The notes below the pieces were generated by a model. It was not told the origin of the DNA. It did not search any database and saw only the letters and a program-made list of their open reading frames with translations. 48,234 bases of DNA from Photobacterium halotolerans DSM 18316 (GTDB lineage: Bacteria; Pseudomonadota; Gammaproteobacteria; Enterobacterales; Vibrionaceae), in the NCBI RefSeq assembly GCF_000425165.1, contig NZ_KE384325.1:1-48234 (forward strand). Reading direction: 5' to 3'. Of the stretch, positions 1 through 7,883 are shown piece by piece. Every line of letters starts with the position of its first letter. The first letter of the stretch is position 1. Position numbers and translations under genes: made by a program.

Positions 1-441
1 CAAGAACAAAAATTAATCAAAATGACATCTGATAATGAAATCGGTGAATTGCTCATGACGATCCCTGGTATTGCTCATATCACAGCAAGCTCTTGCTTAG
101 CAGAGATTGCCTCTCCGGGCAATTTCAAGTGTGGGCGTGATATGGCGGCATGGATAGGACTGGTTCCGAGACAGTACTCAACTGGCGGGAAAACCACATT
201 ATTAGGAATAAGCAAGCGAGGGAATAAAAGGCTCAGAACGTTATTTATTCATTGCGCCCGCGCTGTCTTATCTAAGCCAGAAACAACAGGGAAATGCTTC
301 GAACCCTGGCTCACTAATCTGAGGGCAAGCAAACCTTTTAATGTCGTTGTTGTCGCACTCGCTAACAAGTTAGTGCGGATCGCCTGGGCTGTGATGAACT
401 CACACCGAGCGTTCAACGCCAACAAACTTGCTTGCCAATAA
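1..441 (+). CDS. IS110-family transposase, C-terminal part (cut by window edge)
   Basis: The reading frame is open from base 1, so the gene starts left of the window; the first ATG inside it is at 22. The visible part is the C-terminal domain of IS110/IS116/IS902-type transposases, which use a DEDD catalytic core (outside the window) and a serine-containing C-terminal domain. Recognisable family features are the 'TIPGI' motif near the start, 'MAAWIGLVPRQ' and 'GISKRGNKRLRTL', followed by 'VALANKLVRIAW'. The stop is at 439-441. The element is probably of the IS1111 type, but this cannot be settled without the missing half. There is no frameshift in the visible part, so it may be an intact copy. 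Confidence 0.9.
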   Translation, partial: QEQKLIKMTSDNEIGELLMTIPGIAHITASSCLAEIASPGNFKCGRDMAAWIGLVPRQYSTGGKTTLLGISKRGNKRLRTLFIHCARAVLSKPETTGKCFEPWLTNLRASKPFNVVVVALANKLVRIAWAVMNSHRAFNANKLACQ

Positions 442-480
442 ACTCATTAACCCATTTTGCAATGACAATGATGACGATAA
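1..480 (+). mobile_element. Right part of an IS110-family insertion sequence
   Basis: This is inferred from the transposase C-terminus. IS110-type elements lack classical terminal inverted repeats and normally do not duplicate their target, so the right boundary cannot be fixed from this sequence; about 40 bases past the stop is a guess. Confidence 0.4.
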
Positions 481-673
481 CGGTCAATCGGCCAGATATG
501 TAACCTGACGGCAAAAATAGCACTTAGATGCATTTACTCTTTTAAGGATTATCTGGCGCAGATATCATCGTGGAGCTGGAATGCGAGAGCTTCCAAGAGA
601 GACTCCGAATACATTAGCGCAAACCACTCCCGTTAAAATTGTAGTTGCAAAAACGGGGCGGACCATACATTTG

Positions 674-742
674 CCATAAAAGAGTACCTGGCGCGCATCA
701 GAAAATGCTGAGGCAGGCACAAAAGTGAAAGCGCGACATACA
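674..742 (-). repeat. Partial copy (E) of the dispersed palindromic repeat
   Basis: Contains 'AAGAGTACCTGGCGCGC' and, 50 bases on, 'AGCGCGACATAC', the same two blocks and spacing as in the copies at 18421-18637 and 18720-18941. The hairpin half of the element is absent. The 469-base gap between the transposase stop and the Lon-like gene holds this fragment and otherwise nothing I can identify; the minus-strand frame at 565-798 lies over it and is not believed. Confidence 0.65.
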
Positions 743-910
743 AATTCACCTAAAGGTAGGCTGGACATTTTAGACATCCCAACCCCCTCCCATCGCACAA
801 AAAACCACCAATCAAACGATTAACTCCTTAAAACCAAGCTAAGTCACTAAAAAGTAACTAATTGCTGGCTACACTGAAATGACTATCAGTGGAGAGATAA
901 GGGGAAGGGT

Positions 911-3280
911 ATGACAATGAAATCATTACAAGCAGATACCCTGTACCGCACCTGCACCTTAAACGGGCTGGATGCCGAGTTTTCATCAACCAAACATTTA
1001 GCACCCCTGAACGAAATTGTGGGGCAGGAGCGCGCTCAGCAGGCGGTTGAGTTCGCGATGTCGATTAAAGAAAAAGGTTACAACATATATGCCATCGGCC
1101 GGAACGGGCTGGGGAAACGGACCATGGTCCTGCGTTATCTGAACCGTCATGATCCGAACGGGGATGCCACGCCACTGTATGACTGGTGTTATGTCGCCAA
1201 TTTTGAAGATACACGTACCCCTAAAGTGCTGAAATTGAAGCCGGGTACGGGCTTGCCGTTTAAGAAAGACATTGAAAAGCTGATGCTTCGCCTGGTGAAA
1301 GCCTTGCCGCTGGCGTTCGATAACGAAATGTATTATTCGCGCTCGGAACAGCTGAAAAATCAGTTGGCGGAGAAACAGCAAACGGCCCTGGGTAATCTGA
1401 CCGAACAAGCGAAAGAGCAAAAGGTGAGTCTGACCCTGACGACTCAGGGCGATTATCAGTTAGTGGCGATGAATGGCGAAGAGCCACACACCGAAGAAAG
1501 TTTTGTCGCGCTGCCTGAAGAAGAGCAGGAAAAATTCGAAACGATTATCACGGCGCTGGAAGTGAAACTGCGCGGCATTGCGCGCCAGCTCACGGACTGG
1601 GAAGAAGAGTTTTCCGATAAGATCCAGAAGCTCAATGAAGAAGTGGCGCTGGAAGTCGTCTCGCATTTTGTCAAACCGCTCAAAAAGCAGTACCGCGGTC
1701 ATACTGAGATAAAAGACTATCTCACGGCGATGCAAAAAGACATTCTGGACAACCTCGATATCTTTTTAGAAGAAAGTGAAGATCAGGTCGCGCTGTCTTA
1801 TGCAGCCTTGGATAAGAAAATGCCCCGTCGCTATCAGGTTAATGTGCTGGTCAGCCAGGAGAGTGAGCGCTTCCCGATTGTGGTGGAAGAAAGCCCTAAC
1901 TATCACGCCATCTTTGGCTACATAGAGAACGCGACCTACAAAGGCACTGTGTTTACCGATTTCTCGCTGATCCGCTCCGGCAGTCTGCACCGTGCCAATG
2001 GCGGCGTGTTGCTGATGGATGCGGTGAAGGTGCTTGAGCGGCCTTATGTGTGGGACGGCCTGAAACGGGCATTGCGTTCGCGCAAGCTGAACCTGAGCTC
2101 GCTGGAGCGGGAAGTCACGCTGTCGGGGACGATTTCGCTGGAACCTGAACCCATTCCGCTGGATGTCAAAATCATCTTGTTTGGTGATTATCAGACCTAT
2201 CAGTTACTGGTTCATTATGATCCTGACTTCAGTGAGTTGTTCCGTGTCACTGCGGATTTTGAAGATGAAATGGAACGCACCGATGAGTCTGAGCTGCAGT
2301 ATGCGCGTTTTATTTCCAGCATCGTGCACGATAACGGCATGCTGCATTGCGACCGCAAAGCCATTGCCCGCATCATTGAATACAGCTCCCGCCAGGCCGA
2401 AGATCAGAATAAACTGTCGCTGCATTCGGCGGATATTGCCAATCTGCTGCGCGAGACCAATTACACCGCTAAAGCGGCCAATGCCAACATGATACGTGTC
2501 GCGCATGTCGAACAGGCTTTGCTGCGCCAGGAAAAACGGGTCAGCCGCCTGCAGGATCAGATGCTGCATACCTTCAGGAACGGTACCACCCTGATAGATA
2601 CGCAGGGTGACGTTATCGGCCAGATCAATGGCTTGTCTGTGGTATCGACCTCGGATCACCGTTTTGGCTTACCGAACCGGATCACGGCCACCACCTCTTG
2701 GGGGGAGGGCGAGGTGATGGACATTGAGCGCAGCGTGAAGCTGGGCGGGCGGATTCACTCAAAAGGCGTGATGATACTGACTGCTTACCTGTCGTCGCTG
2801 TTTGGCAAGAGCGCACGCATTCCGCTGACCACCCACCTTACCTTTGAGCAATCTTACGGTGGCGTGGATGGCGACAGTGCGTCGATGGCCGAGCTGTGCG
2901 CCATTATCTCTGCGTTTTCCGGCTGCCCGATCAACCAGTCTATTGCGATTACCGGCTCGATGAATCAGTTTGGTCAGGCACAACCGATTGGTGGCGTGAA
3001 CGAGAAAATCGAAGGCTACTTTGACGTCTGTACCATCAAGGGACGGCATAATAACCAGGGGGTGATTATCCCGCAGTCGAATGCCCATAACCTGATGCTC
3101 CGCAAAGATATTCTCACCGCTGTTGAAAAAGGTGATTTCCACATCTGGGCCATTTCCCATGTCAGTGAGGCGATCAGCTTACTCACCGGTAAAGACGCCG
3201 GTGACTGGCAGGACGGTAATTACCCGCCGGAATCTGTACTGGGCATTGCGCAAAACAAGCTCAACGCGATGCGTAAATAA
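911..3280 (+). CDS. Lon-type AAA+ protease (LonB/YcbZ-like), ATP-dependent
   Basis: A 789-residue cytoplasmic protease of the Lon-related family found next to classical Lon in gamma-proteobacteria (longer than E. coli YcbZ, similar to the Vibrio form). The N-terminal AAA module has a P-loop at residues 63-69 (GRNGLGK followed by R-T rather than S/T, as is common in this family) and a Walker-B-like 'GGVLLMDA' near residue 365. The S16 protease domain is C-terminal: catalytic Ser656 in 'GDSASM' and catalytic Lys699 in 'VNEKIEG' form the expected Ser-Lys dyad. There is no Lon N-terminal substrate domain. 'GGGGAAGGG' precedes the ATG at 911; a second ATG at 917 is possible. It stands alone and ends in a strong terminator. 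Substrates are unknown. Confidence 0.9.
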   Translation: MTMKSLQADTLYRTCTLNGLDAEFSSTKHLAPLNEIVGQERAQQAVEFAMSIKEKGYNIYAIGRNGLGKRTMVLRYLNRHDPNGDATPLYDWCYVANFEDTRTPKVLKLKPGTGLPFKKDIEKLMLRLVKALPLAFDNEMYYSRSEQLKNQLAEKQQTALGNLTEQAKEQKVSLTLTTQGDYQLVAMNGEEPHTEESFVALPEEEQEKFETIITALEVKLRGIARQLTDWEEEFSDKIQKLNEEVALEVVSHFVKPLKKQYRGHTEIKDYLTAMQKDILDNLDIFLEESEDQVALSYAALDKKMPRRYQVNVLVSQESERFPIVVEESPNYHAIFGYIENATYKGTVFTDFSLIRSGSLHRANGGVLLMDAVKVLERPYVWDGLKRALRSRKLNLSSLEREVTLSGTISLEPEPIPLDVKIILFGDYQTYQLLVHYDPDFSELFRVTADFEDEMERTDESELQYARFISSIVHDNGMLHCDRKAIARIIEYSSRQAEDQNKLSLHSADIANLLRETNYTAKAANANMIRVAHVEQALLRQEKRVSRLQDQMLHTFRNGTTLIDTQGDVIGQINGLSVVSTSDHRFGLPNRITATTSWGEGEVMDIERSVKLGGRIHSKGVMILTAYLSSLFGKSARIPLTTHLTFEQSYGGVDGDSASMAELCAIISAFSGCPINQSIAITGSMNQFGQAQPIGGVNEKIEGYFDVCTIKGRHNNQGVIIPQSNAHNLMLRKDILTAVEKGDFHIWAISHVSEAISLLTGKDAGDWQDGNYPPESVLGIAQNKLNAMRK

Positions 3281-3317
3281 ACGCGTGTGATTGGAAACCT
3301 GTTATCGGAAACAGAGA

Positions 3318-3345
3318 ATGCCATCCGGCCGGATGGCATTTTTTC
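3318..3345 (+). terminator. Intrinsic terminator of the Lon-like gene
   Basis: Perfect stem ATGCCATCC/GGATGGCAT with a GGCC loop followed by six T. It sits between the Lon-like stop (3280) and the convergent XRE gene stop (3348). Confidence 0.9.
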
Positions 3346-3347
3346 GG

Positions 3348-3755
3348 CTATACAGGTTCGCGCTGCCGGGCGACGGACAGAAAGGTCGCCATGGCCTGAA
3401 TATCGAGAAACCCGTCTGTCTTCTTGTGGCTGCGCAAAAACTGATAGCCCGCCAGCACTTTGATTAACTCTTGTGCGCGAACACCCTCAAATGGCTGCCC
3501 TGTTACATGCTCCCAGGCTGCCGCCAACGCTTCTTTGTCAACCACTTCAGCCTGTCGGTACAGGTAACCACAGCCGGTGGCTAACCACTCCAGTGAGCAA
3601 TTGGCTTTTACTGCAATTTGATTGGCTTTTTGCAGGCTGGGTTCGCTGCCGTTGAGGTATTTGCGGATCAGGGCTTCATTGAGATCCACCCGGCGGGCGA
3701 AGCCGCTGATACTTTCTTCACCAATCAGGCTGCGCAAGCGTTGAGCAAATGACAT
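3348..3755 (-). CDS. XRE-type helix-turn-helix transcriptional regulator
   Basis: A 135-residue DNA-binding protein. The N-terminal 60 residues form an XRE/Cro-C1 helix-turn-helix ('GFARRVDLNEALIRKYLNG' followed by 'PSLQKANQIAVKANCSLEWLATG'), the pattern of phage-repressor-like regulators. The remaining 70 residues are a short helical tail without a recognisable ligand or peptidase domain. It is divergent from the aldo/keto reductase gene; the shared 112-base promoter region carries an 11-bp inverted repeat that could be its operator. Regulation of the neighbour or of itself is inference from position only. Confidence 0.85.
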   Translation of the reverse strand: MSFAQRLRSLIGEESISGFARRVDLNEALIRKYLNGSEPSLQKANQIAVKANCSLEWLATGCGYLYRQAEVVDKEALAAAWEHVTGQPFEGVRAQELIKVLAGYQFLRSHKKTDGFLDIQAMATFLSVARQREPV

Positions 3756-3790
3756 AGACTCGTACTCTGGTTCGAAACTTGTGGGTTATA

Positions 3791-3850
3791 TCATTGCCCG
3801 AGGGGCCGATCCAGCCTAGGATACGTTCAGCGAATTATTTCGGGCAATGA
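3791..3850. promoter_or_regulatory. Divergent promoter region with an 11-bp perfect inverted repeat
   Basis: TCATTGCCCGA at 3791-3801 is the exact reverse complement of TCGGGCAATGA at 3840-3850, with 38 bases between. The pair lies between the starts of the XRE gene (3755) and the YdhF-like gene (3868), so it could be two operator half-sites flanking the promoters. Confidence 0.5.
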
Positions 3851-3867
3851 ATAAAGGAGTATTGACC

Positions 3868-4776
3868 ATGGTGGCAAACGTCGAACTGACGCCAGAGGGG
3901 CCGCAGTTTTCTGAGTTGGTTCAGGGCTACTGGCGTCTGGCGGACTGGGGTATGACTCCGCAGGAACGTCTGACCTTCCTGAAACAGCACATTGAATTGG
4001 GCATTACGACCGTTGATCATGCCGACATTTATGGTGGTTACAGCTGCGAGCAGTTGTTTGGGGAAGCGCTGGCGCTGGATCCCAGCGTGCGCGAGCAGAT
4101 TCAGATTGTCTCTAAATGCGATATCAAGCTGTGCGGCAGCCAGTATCCCGAGCAGAGAATCAACCATTACAACACAGGTAAAGCGCACATTACTGAGTCG
4201 GTGAACAATTCACTGCAACGTCTGGGCGTTGAACAGCTGGATGTGCTGTTGATCCACCGCCCGGATGTGCTGATGAATGCGGACGAGGTAGCAGAAGCCT
4301 TTGCCGCGCTGAAACAGCAGGGCAAAGTGGCCCACTTTGGGGTGTCTAATTTCTCTCCGGCACAGTTTGATCTGCTGCAGTCACGTCTGGATGCGCCTCT
4401 GGTGACCAATCAGGTGGAAATCAATCCGCTTAATTTTGAGGTTTGCCATGACGGCACGCTGGATCAACTGCAGATGAAACGCACCCGGCCGATGGCATGG
4501 TCCTGCATGGCCGGCGGTGAGATCTTTAATGGTCAGTCAGAGCAGGTGATCCGGGTTCGCAGCGAACTGGAAGCGATCCGCCAGGAAATCGGCGCCAGCT
4601 CCATTGATCAGGTGATTTACGCCTGGGTACGCCGTCTGCCGTCTAAGCCGCTGCCGATTGTCGGTTCCGGCAAAATTGAGCGGGTTGAAGATGCCGTCTC
4701 GGCGCTGGCATTTGAATTGAGCCGCGAGCAATGGTTTCGCGTGTGGGTGGCGTCCAAAGGCCACGGCGTGCCGTAA
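3868..4776 (+). CDS. ydhF: Aldo/keto reductase, YdhF family
   Basis: A 302-residue NADPH-dependent oxidoreductase closely matching E. coli YdhF: 'GYWRLADWGM', 'TTVDHADIYGGY' (catalytic Asp and Tyr of the AKR tetrad), 'VSKCDI' region, 'LLIHRPDVLM' (catalytic His), 'HFGVSNFSPAQFDLLQSRL', 'RPMAWSCMAGG' and 'LPIVGSGKIERV' (cofactor phosphate binding). The start at 3868 is preferred over the in-frame ATG at 3847 because AAAGGAG lies just before it and the N-terminus then aligns with YdhF. The natural substrate is unknown. Monocistronic, ending in a terminator. Confidence 0.93.
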   Translation: MVANVELTPEGPQFSELVQGYWRLADWGMTPQERLTFLKQHIELGITTVDHADIYGGYSCEQLFGEALALDPSVREQIQIVSKCDIKLCGSQYPEQRINHYNTGKAHITESVNNSLQRLGVEQLDVLLIHRPDVLMNADEVAEAFAALKQQGKVAHFGVSNFSPAQFDLLQSRLDAPLVTNQVEINPLNFEVCHDGTLDQLQMKRTRPMAWSCMAGGEIFNGQSEQVIRVRSELEAIRQEIGASSIDQVIYAWVRRLPSKPLPIVGSGKIERVEDAVSALAFELSREQWFRVWVASKGHGVP

Positions 4777-4800
4777 GCCGTTTTTCTTCTGCTATAACGA

Positions 4801-4834
4801 CACAACCCCGCATCTGGCGGGGTTGTGGTTTTTA
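4801..4834 (+). terminator. Intrinsic terminator of the aldo/keto reductase gene
   Basis: Perfect 11-bp stem CACAACCCCGC/GCGGGGTTGTG with loop ATCTG, followed by GTTTTT. Confidence 0.92.
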
Positions 4835-4855
4835 TCGCGCTAAAGGATTAGCCGC

Positions 4856-4924
4856 TTATTTTTTCTTCTCAGTGGTTTCTTTCAGGATTTCTTTGATGCG
4901 CTTATTCGATACTCGTTTAGCCAT
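4856..4924 (-). CDS. Very small basic protein, 22 residues, unknown
   Basis: A short frame that standard gene callers would miss. It begins MAKRVSNKRIKEILKE and ends in a run of lysines. AAGGAG sits six bases upstream of the ATG, an ideal ribosome binding site, and the gene is isolated between the YdhF-like gene and a GNAT gene. The sequence would form one amphipathic, strongly basic helix (9 Lys/Arg of 22 residues). I recognise no family and propose no function. The case rests on the binding site and on a frame uninterrupted by rare features; conservation in related genomes would decide. Confidence 0.55.
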   Translation of the reverse strand: MAKRVSNKRIKEILKETTEKKK

Positions 4925-5191
4925 AAATCGCTCCTTGTAAAAAGACTACTCATACTGAAAAAACGGTCGATGCCACTTGCTTGAGTGATCCTGCGGTCTT
5001 TGGTGGTGACGCTGTCACTTTGTGGAGTACAGAATGTCACTCCGTTGCATCCGACCTCACTCCACTATAGCGTCTGAGAGACTGAAAAAAGGGATCTGGC
5101 TCAACCTCTCGGGATTTGATGTTCGGAAAATGCGAGCCGCACACCTTACTATCACGTATATAACTAATTGTTTTTGATTGAGTCATGCGCC

Positions 5192-5665
5192 ATGAAAGAG
5201 ATTAGCATCCAAAGGATGACCCCAGCGCATTTACCGCAGGTGGCTGAGTTGTCGGTAGCCACAGAGCAGGTGAAATTTGTCGGCACTATGGAAGAGATTC
5301 TGGTCAATATCGACGATACCGTGCATCCGCACGTGATCATGGATAGTGACACGGTTGTCGGCTTTTTTCTGATCGATACGCAGTACGGGCACAGCTACGA
5401 CTTCGCCGATTCAGCGGCGCTCGGTTTACGCGCTTTCTTTATCGATCACCGCCAGCAGGGCAACGGTTATGCCAAGCGTGCGGTTCTGGCCCTGAAAGCG
5501 TTTCTGGAAACCGCGTATCCCGGCTTTGAGCAGATTTATCTGACAGTGAACTGTAAAAATCCCGCCGCCAGACATTGTTATCAGCAGGGTGGGTTTACCG
5601 ATACCCATGAGCTCTATCTCGGCGGAGCCGCTGGCCCGCAGCATATTATGAGAATGGCGTTATAG
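5192..5665 (+). CDS. GNAT-family N-acetyltransferase
   Basis: A 157-residue single-domain GNAT acetyltransferase. The acetyl-CoA pyrophosphate loop is 'RQQGNGYAKRAV' (R/Q-x-x-G-x-G/A), preceded by the beta-4 segment 'LRAFFIDH' and followed by 'IYLTVNCKNPAARHCYQQ', the typical beta-5/alpha-4 'N-x-x-A-x-x-x-Y' stretch. The ATG at 5192 is chosen over an upstream TTG (5168) because it begins at the domain. Substrate unknown. Confidence 0.87.
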   Translation: MKEISIQRMTPAHLPQVAELSVATEQVKFVGTMEEILVNIDDTVHPHVIMDSDTVVGFFLIDTQYGHSYDFADSAALGLRAFFIDHRQQGNGYAKRAVLALKAFLETAYPGFEQIYLTVNCKNPAARHCYQQGGFTDTHELYLGGAAGPQHIMRMAL

Positions 5666-5769
5666 CACCCACAGCGCAGACTGGCTGAGCCAAACGGGTT
5701 ATGTCACAGTGTCAGTGCTGATTTCAAACTATATTTTAATCATATCAGCTATCTGCCAGAGGGATGCGC

Positions 5770-6621
5770 ATGGACAGCAAGCACTACAAGATCAGAGCCA
5801 TGAAACCGGATGAAGTCAGCATTGCTGTCGAATGGGCCGCGCAGGAAGGCTGGAATCCCGGCCTGCACGATGCCGACAGTTACTATTATGCCGACAAAAC
5901 CGGTTTTCTGGTCGGTGTACTGAATGATGAACCGATAGCGACCATTTCGGCGATTCGCTACGACGCGTCTTTCGGTTTTATTGGCTTTTATATCGTCAAA
6001 CCCGAATACCGCGGCCAGGGCTACGGCATGCAGATATGGAATGCGGCACTGGCGCACCTCGAAGACTGCAATATCGGCCTGGATGGGGTGGTAGAGCAGC
6101 AGGACAACTATAAAAAATCCGGCTTTCAACTGGCCTACAGCAACCTGCGGTATGAAGGGGTCAGCGGCGGCGAATCACCCGATGACCATGCCATTGTGTC
6201 GCTGAAAGCCTTGCCGTTTGAAACCGTTGCCGCCTACGATCAGCTTTTCTTCCCTGCCCACCGGCCGGTGTTTTTCAAACACTGGATCACCCAGCCAGAC
6301 AGCCATGCTTTGGGCATTCTGGAAAATGGCATGCTGTCAGGTATAGGCGTGATCCGCCAGTGCCGCAACGGCTATAAAATCGGCCCGCTGTACGCCGAGA
6401 ATGCCGATCTGGCCGAGCGCTTGTTCGTCGCCCTGAAATCAGCGGTGGACCCCTCACAACCGCTTTTTCTTGATGTCCCGGAAGTGAATCAGGCCGCCAT
6501 CGCGCTGGCGGAACAATACGACATGACGGTGACGTTTGGCACCGCGCGTATGTATACCCAGGAACAACCGGCATTACCGCTGGAGCGGGTATTTGGTGTG
6601 ACCTCGTTTGAGATTGGTTGA
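5770..6621 (+). CDS. Two-domain GNAT acetyltransferase
   Basis: A 283-residue protein. Residues 1-130 are a GNAT domain with CoA loop 'YRGQGYGMQIWNAAL'; residues 140-283 resemble the C-terminal Acetyltransf_18-type half of YitH-like proteins ('GPLYAENADLAERLFVAL', 'LFLDVPEVN'). AGAGGG lies six bases before the ATG at 5770, so this start is preferred over the ATG at 5764. It follows the other GNAT gene on the same strand after about 100 bases, but the two are not close enough in sequence to look like a recent duplication. Substrate unknown. Confidence 0.85.
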   Translation: MDSKHYKIRAMKPDEVSIAVEWAAQEGWNPGLHDADSYYYADKTGFLVGVLNDEPIATISAIRYDASFGFIGFYIVKPEYRGQGYGMQIWNAALAHLEDCNIGLDGVVEQQDNYKKSGFQLAYSNLRYEGVSGGESPDDHAIVSLKALPFETVAAYDQLFFPAHRPVFFKHWITQPDSHALGILENGMLSGIGVIRQCRNGYKIGPLYAENADLAERLFVALKSAVDPSQPLFLDVPEVNQAAIALAEQYDMTVTFGTARMYTQEQPALPLERVFGVTSFEIG

Positions 6622-6659
6622 GGTGAGTCAGGCTTGTGTGAGGCGGGTAAATAGGTTTG

Positions 6660-6865
6660 ATGGTTTGTCGCGCTTAGGTTCTGTGTTTCTCTCCACATTT
6701 TCTTGTGCGCGCGAGGTACTCTTTTGGGGCAAAAAGCATACCCAGAAATGCTTTTTTGTTCTCTGGTGTGGTCCGGGTCGGTTGCAGGCGCTCCCTGCGC
6801 CGACAACCTGAAAATTCGTCCTGAATTTTTCCCTGGGTTGTACATTATGCTGAAACTCAGAATTG
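6660..6865 (+). repeat. Dispersed palindromic repeat, copy A
   Basis: Same order of blocks as copies B and C but in the opposite orientation: GTCGCGCTT, then GCGCGC-GGTACTCTTT, CCCAGAAA-GC, the GGTTGCAGGCGCTCCC/TGCGCCGACAACC hairpin and AAAATTC-GTCCT-GAATTTT. It directly follows the two-domain GNAT gene. The 500-base gap before the wHTH start otherwise holds the regulator's leader, where I see no clear promoter. Confidence 0.85.
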
Positions 6866-7145
6866 CTCATTTCTGCGTTAGCGAACAGCACGACTCATTC
6901 AACATAGATCACGGCTTGCAATAGAATAGTTTTGCTGATAACAATTCACGATACGTACAGATATATCCCAATTCATCGTATTTTCTCTCTCGCAGGAACA
7001 ATATCGCCAGTTACAGTCTATGCAAAACAGCATGTTAAGATGTTTTTGGGTTAACTTAGGCTGTGAAAAGATCACTCAGTATGTGTATATTTTCGCTACC
7101 CGGTTGGGATCGTTAAATGCTGATAGATGGAAGTTAGGAATCGCA

Positions 7146-7883
7146 ATGAGTCAAATTAGCTTCAAGAACGTAGAAACCGCTAAGCTTGTCACGCTTGATG
7201 TCAATCTAAAAATATTGAAATCTTCTGGCCGAGAAATGTTTATACAAGACTCTGCGGTGTATGTTCTCCTTCACCACCTTTTTACACAAAAAGCGTCTTT
7301 GATTAGCTATAGCGATATAGGCAGCATTGTCAGAGATCAGAAGTCGACATTTCACATGGAAGATAGCCCTGATAGCATCATCGCAAATAAATATGTCTTT
7401 AAATCTCGCGCTGTTTTAAAGAATGTATTGGTAGATGATTTCATAGTTACTGTTCGGGGGCTGGGATATAAAGCTTCCAGCAAATGGTTACCGGTTTTGG
7501 AAGAGAAACGGGACGAACAAAGCAAAAATTCCTGTTTGAAGGAAATCACGGCAATTATTGAAGACTGTATTGCGTATAGTGAGTCGGCCGATATTACTCA
7601 GGATAAGAGTGGCTTTTCCTTCATCAAACCAGACCAGGAAACGGCCTTGGAGCACTTTCGCCGTATGAACGATTGTTACCATGCTTTCTTAAGCAGATAT
7701 TCGGCACCCGGAAACAGTATTGAACTGTTGGAGTTAAGAGAAAAAATCACCAAAGTACTTCTTTATGCAATATATTGGCGGGTGGGTGATAGCCTGACCG
7801 CTGAGAAATTCCGGTCAGACTATAAAAATGAACTGCAAGTACTTCTCAGGCAGGTAAAGCAAGCGGTAGACTTACTTGATTAA
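7146..7883 (+). CDS. Winged-helix (OmpR/ToxR-type) regulator without receiver or membrane segment
   Basis: A 245-residue protein. Residues about 20-110 form a Trans_reg_C winged helix: 'LISYSDIGSIV', a recognition-helix region 'NKYVFKSRAVLKNVL' and the wing signature 'FIVTVRGLGYKA'. There is no response-regulator receiver domain and no transmembrane helix, so it is neither a standard two-component regulator nor a ToxR/CadC membrane sensor. The C-terminal 125 residues are helical and unrecognised and may sense a ligand. The ATG at 7146 (AGGA upstream) is chosen over the ATG at 7020, whose 42 extra residues do not look like part of the fold. Its stop overlaps by four bases the stop of the convergent ATP-grasp gene. 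It is the probable regulator of that operon. Confidence 0.8.
   Translation: MSQISFKNVETAKLVTLDVNLKILKSSGREMFIQDSAVYVLLHHLFTQKASLISYSDIGSIVRDQKSTFHMEDSPDSIIANKYVFKSRAVLKNVLVDDFIVTVRGLGYKASSKWLPVLEEKRDEQSKNSCLKEITAIIEDCIAYSESADITQDKSGFSFIKPDQETALEHFRRMNDCYHAFLSRYSAPGNSIELLELREKITKVLLYAIYWRVGDSLTAEKFRSDYKNELQVLLRQVKQAVDLLD

Noticed and set aside
565..798. Minus-strand frame of 77 codons after the IS110 fragment
   Set aside because: It overlies a fragment of the dispersed repeat, has no binding site, and the residues come from repeat sequence.
6489..6924. Several frames on both strands over 6489-6924
   Set aside because: All lie across the end of the GNAT gene and repeat copy A; 'LLGQKAYPEM'-type peptides are translations of the repeat.
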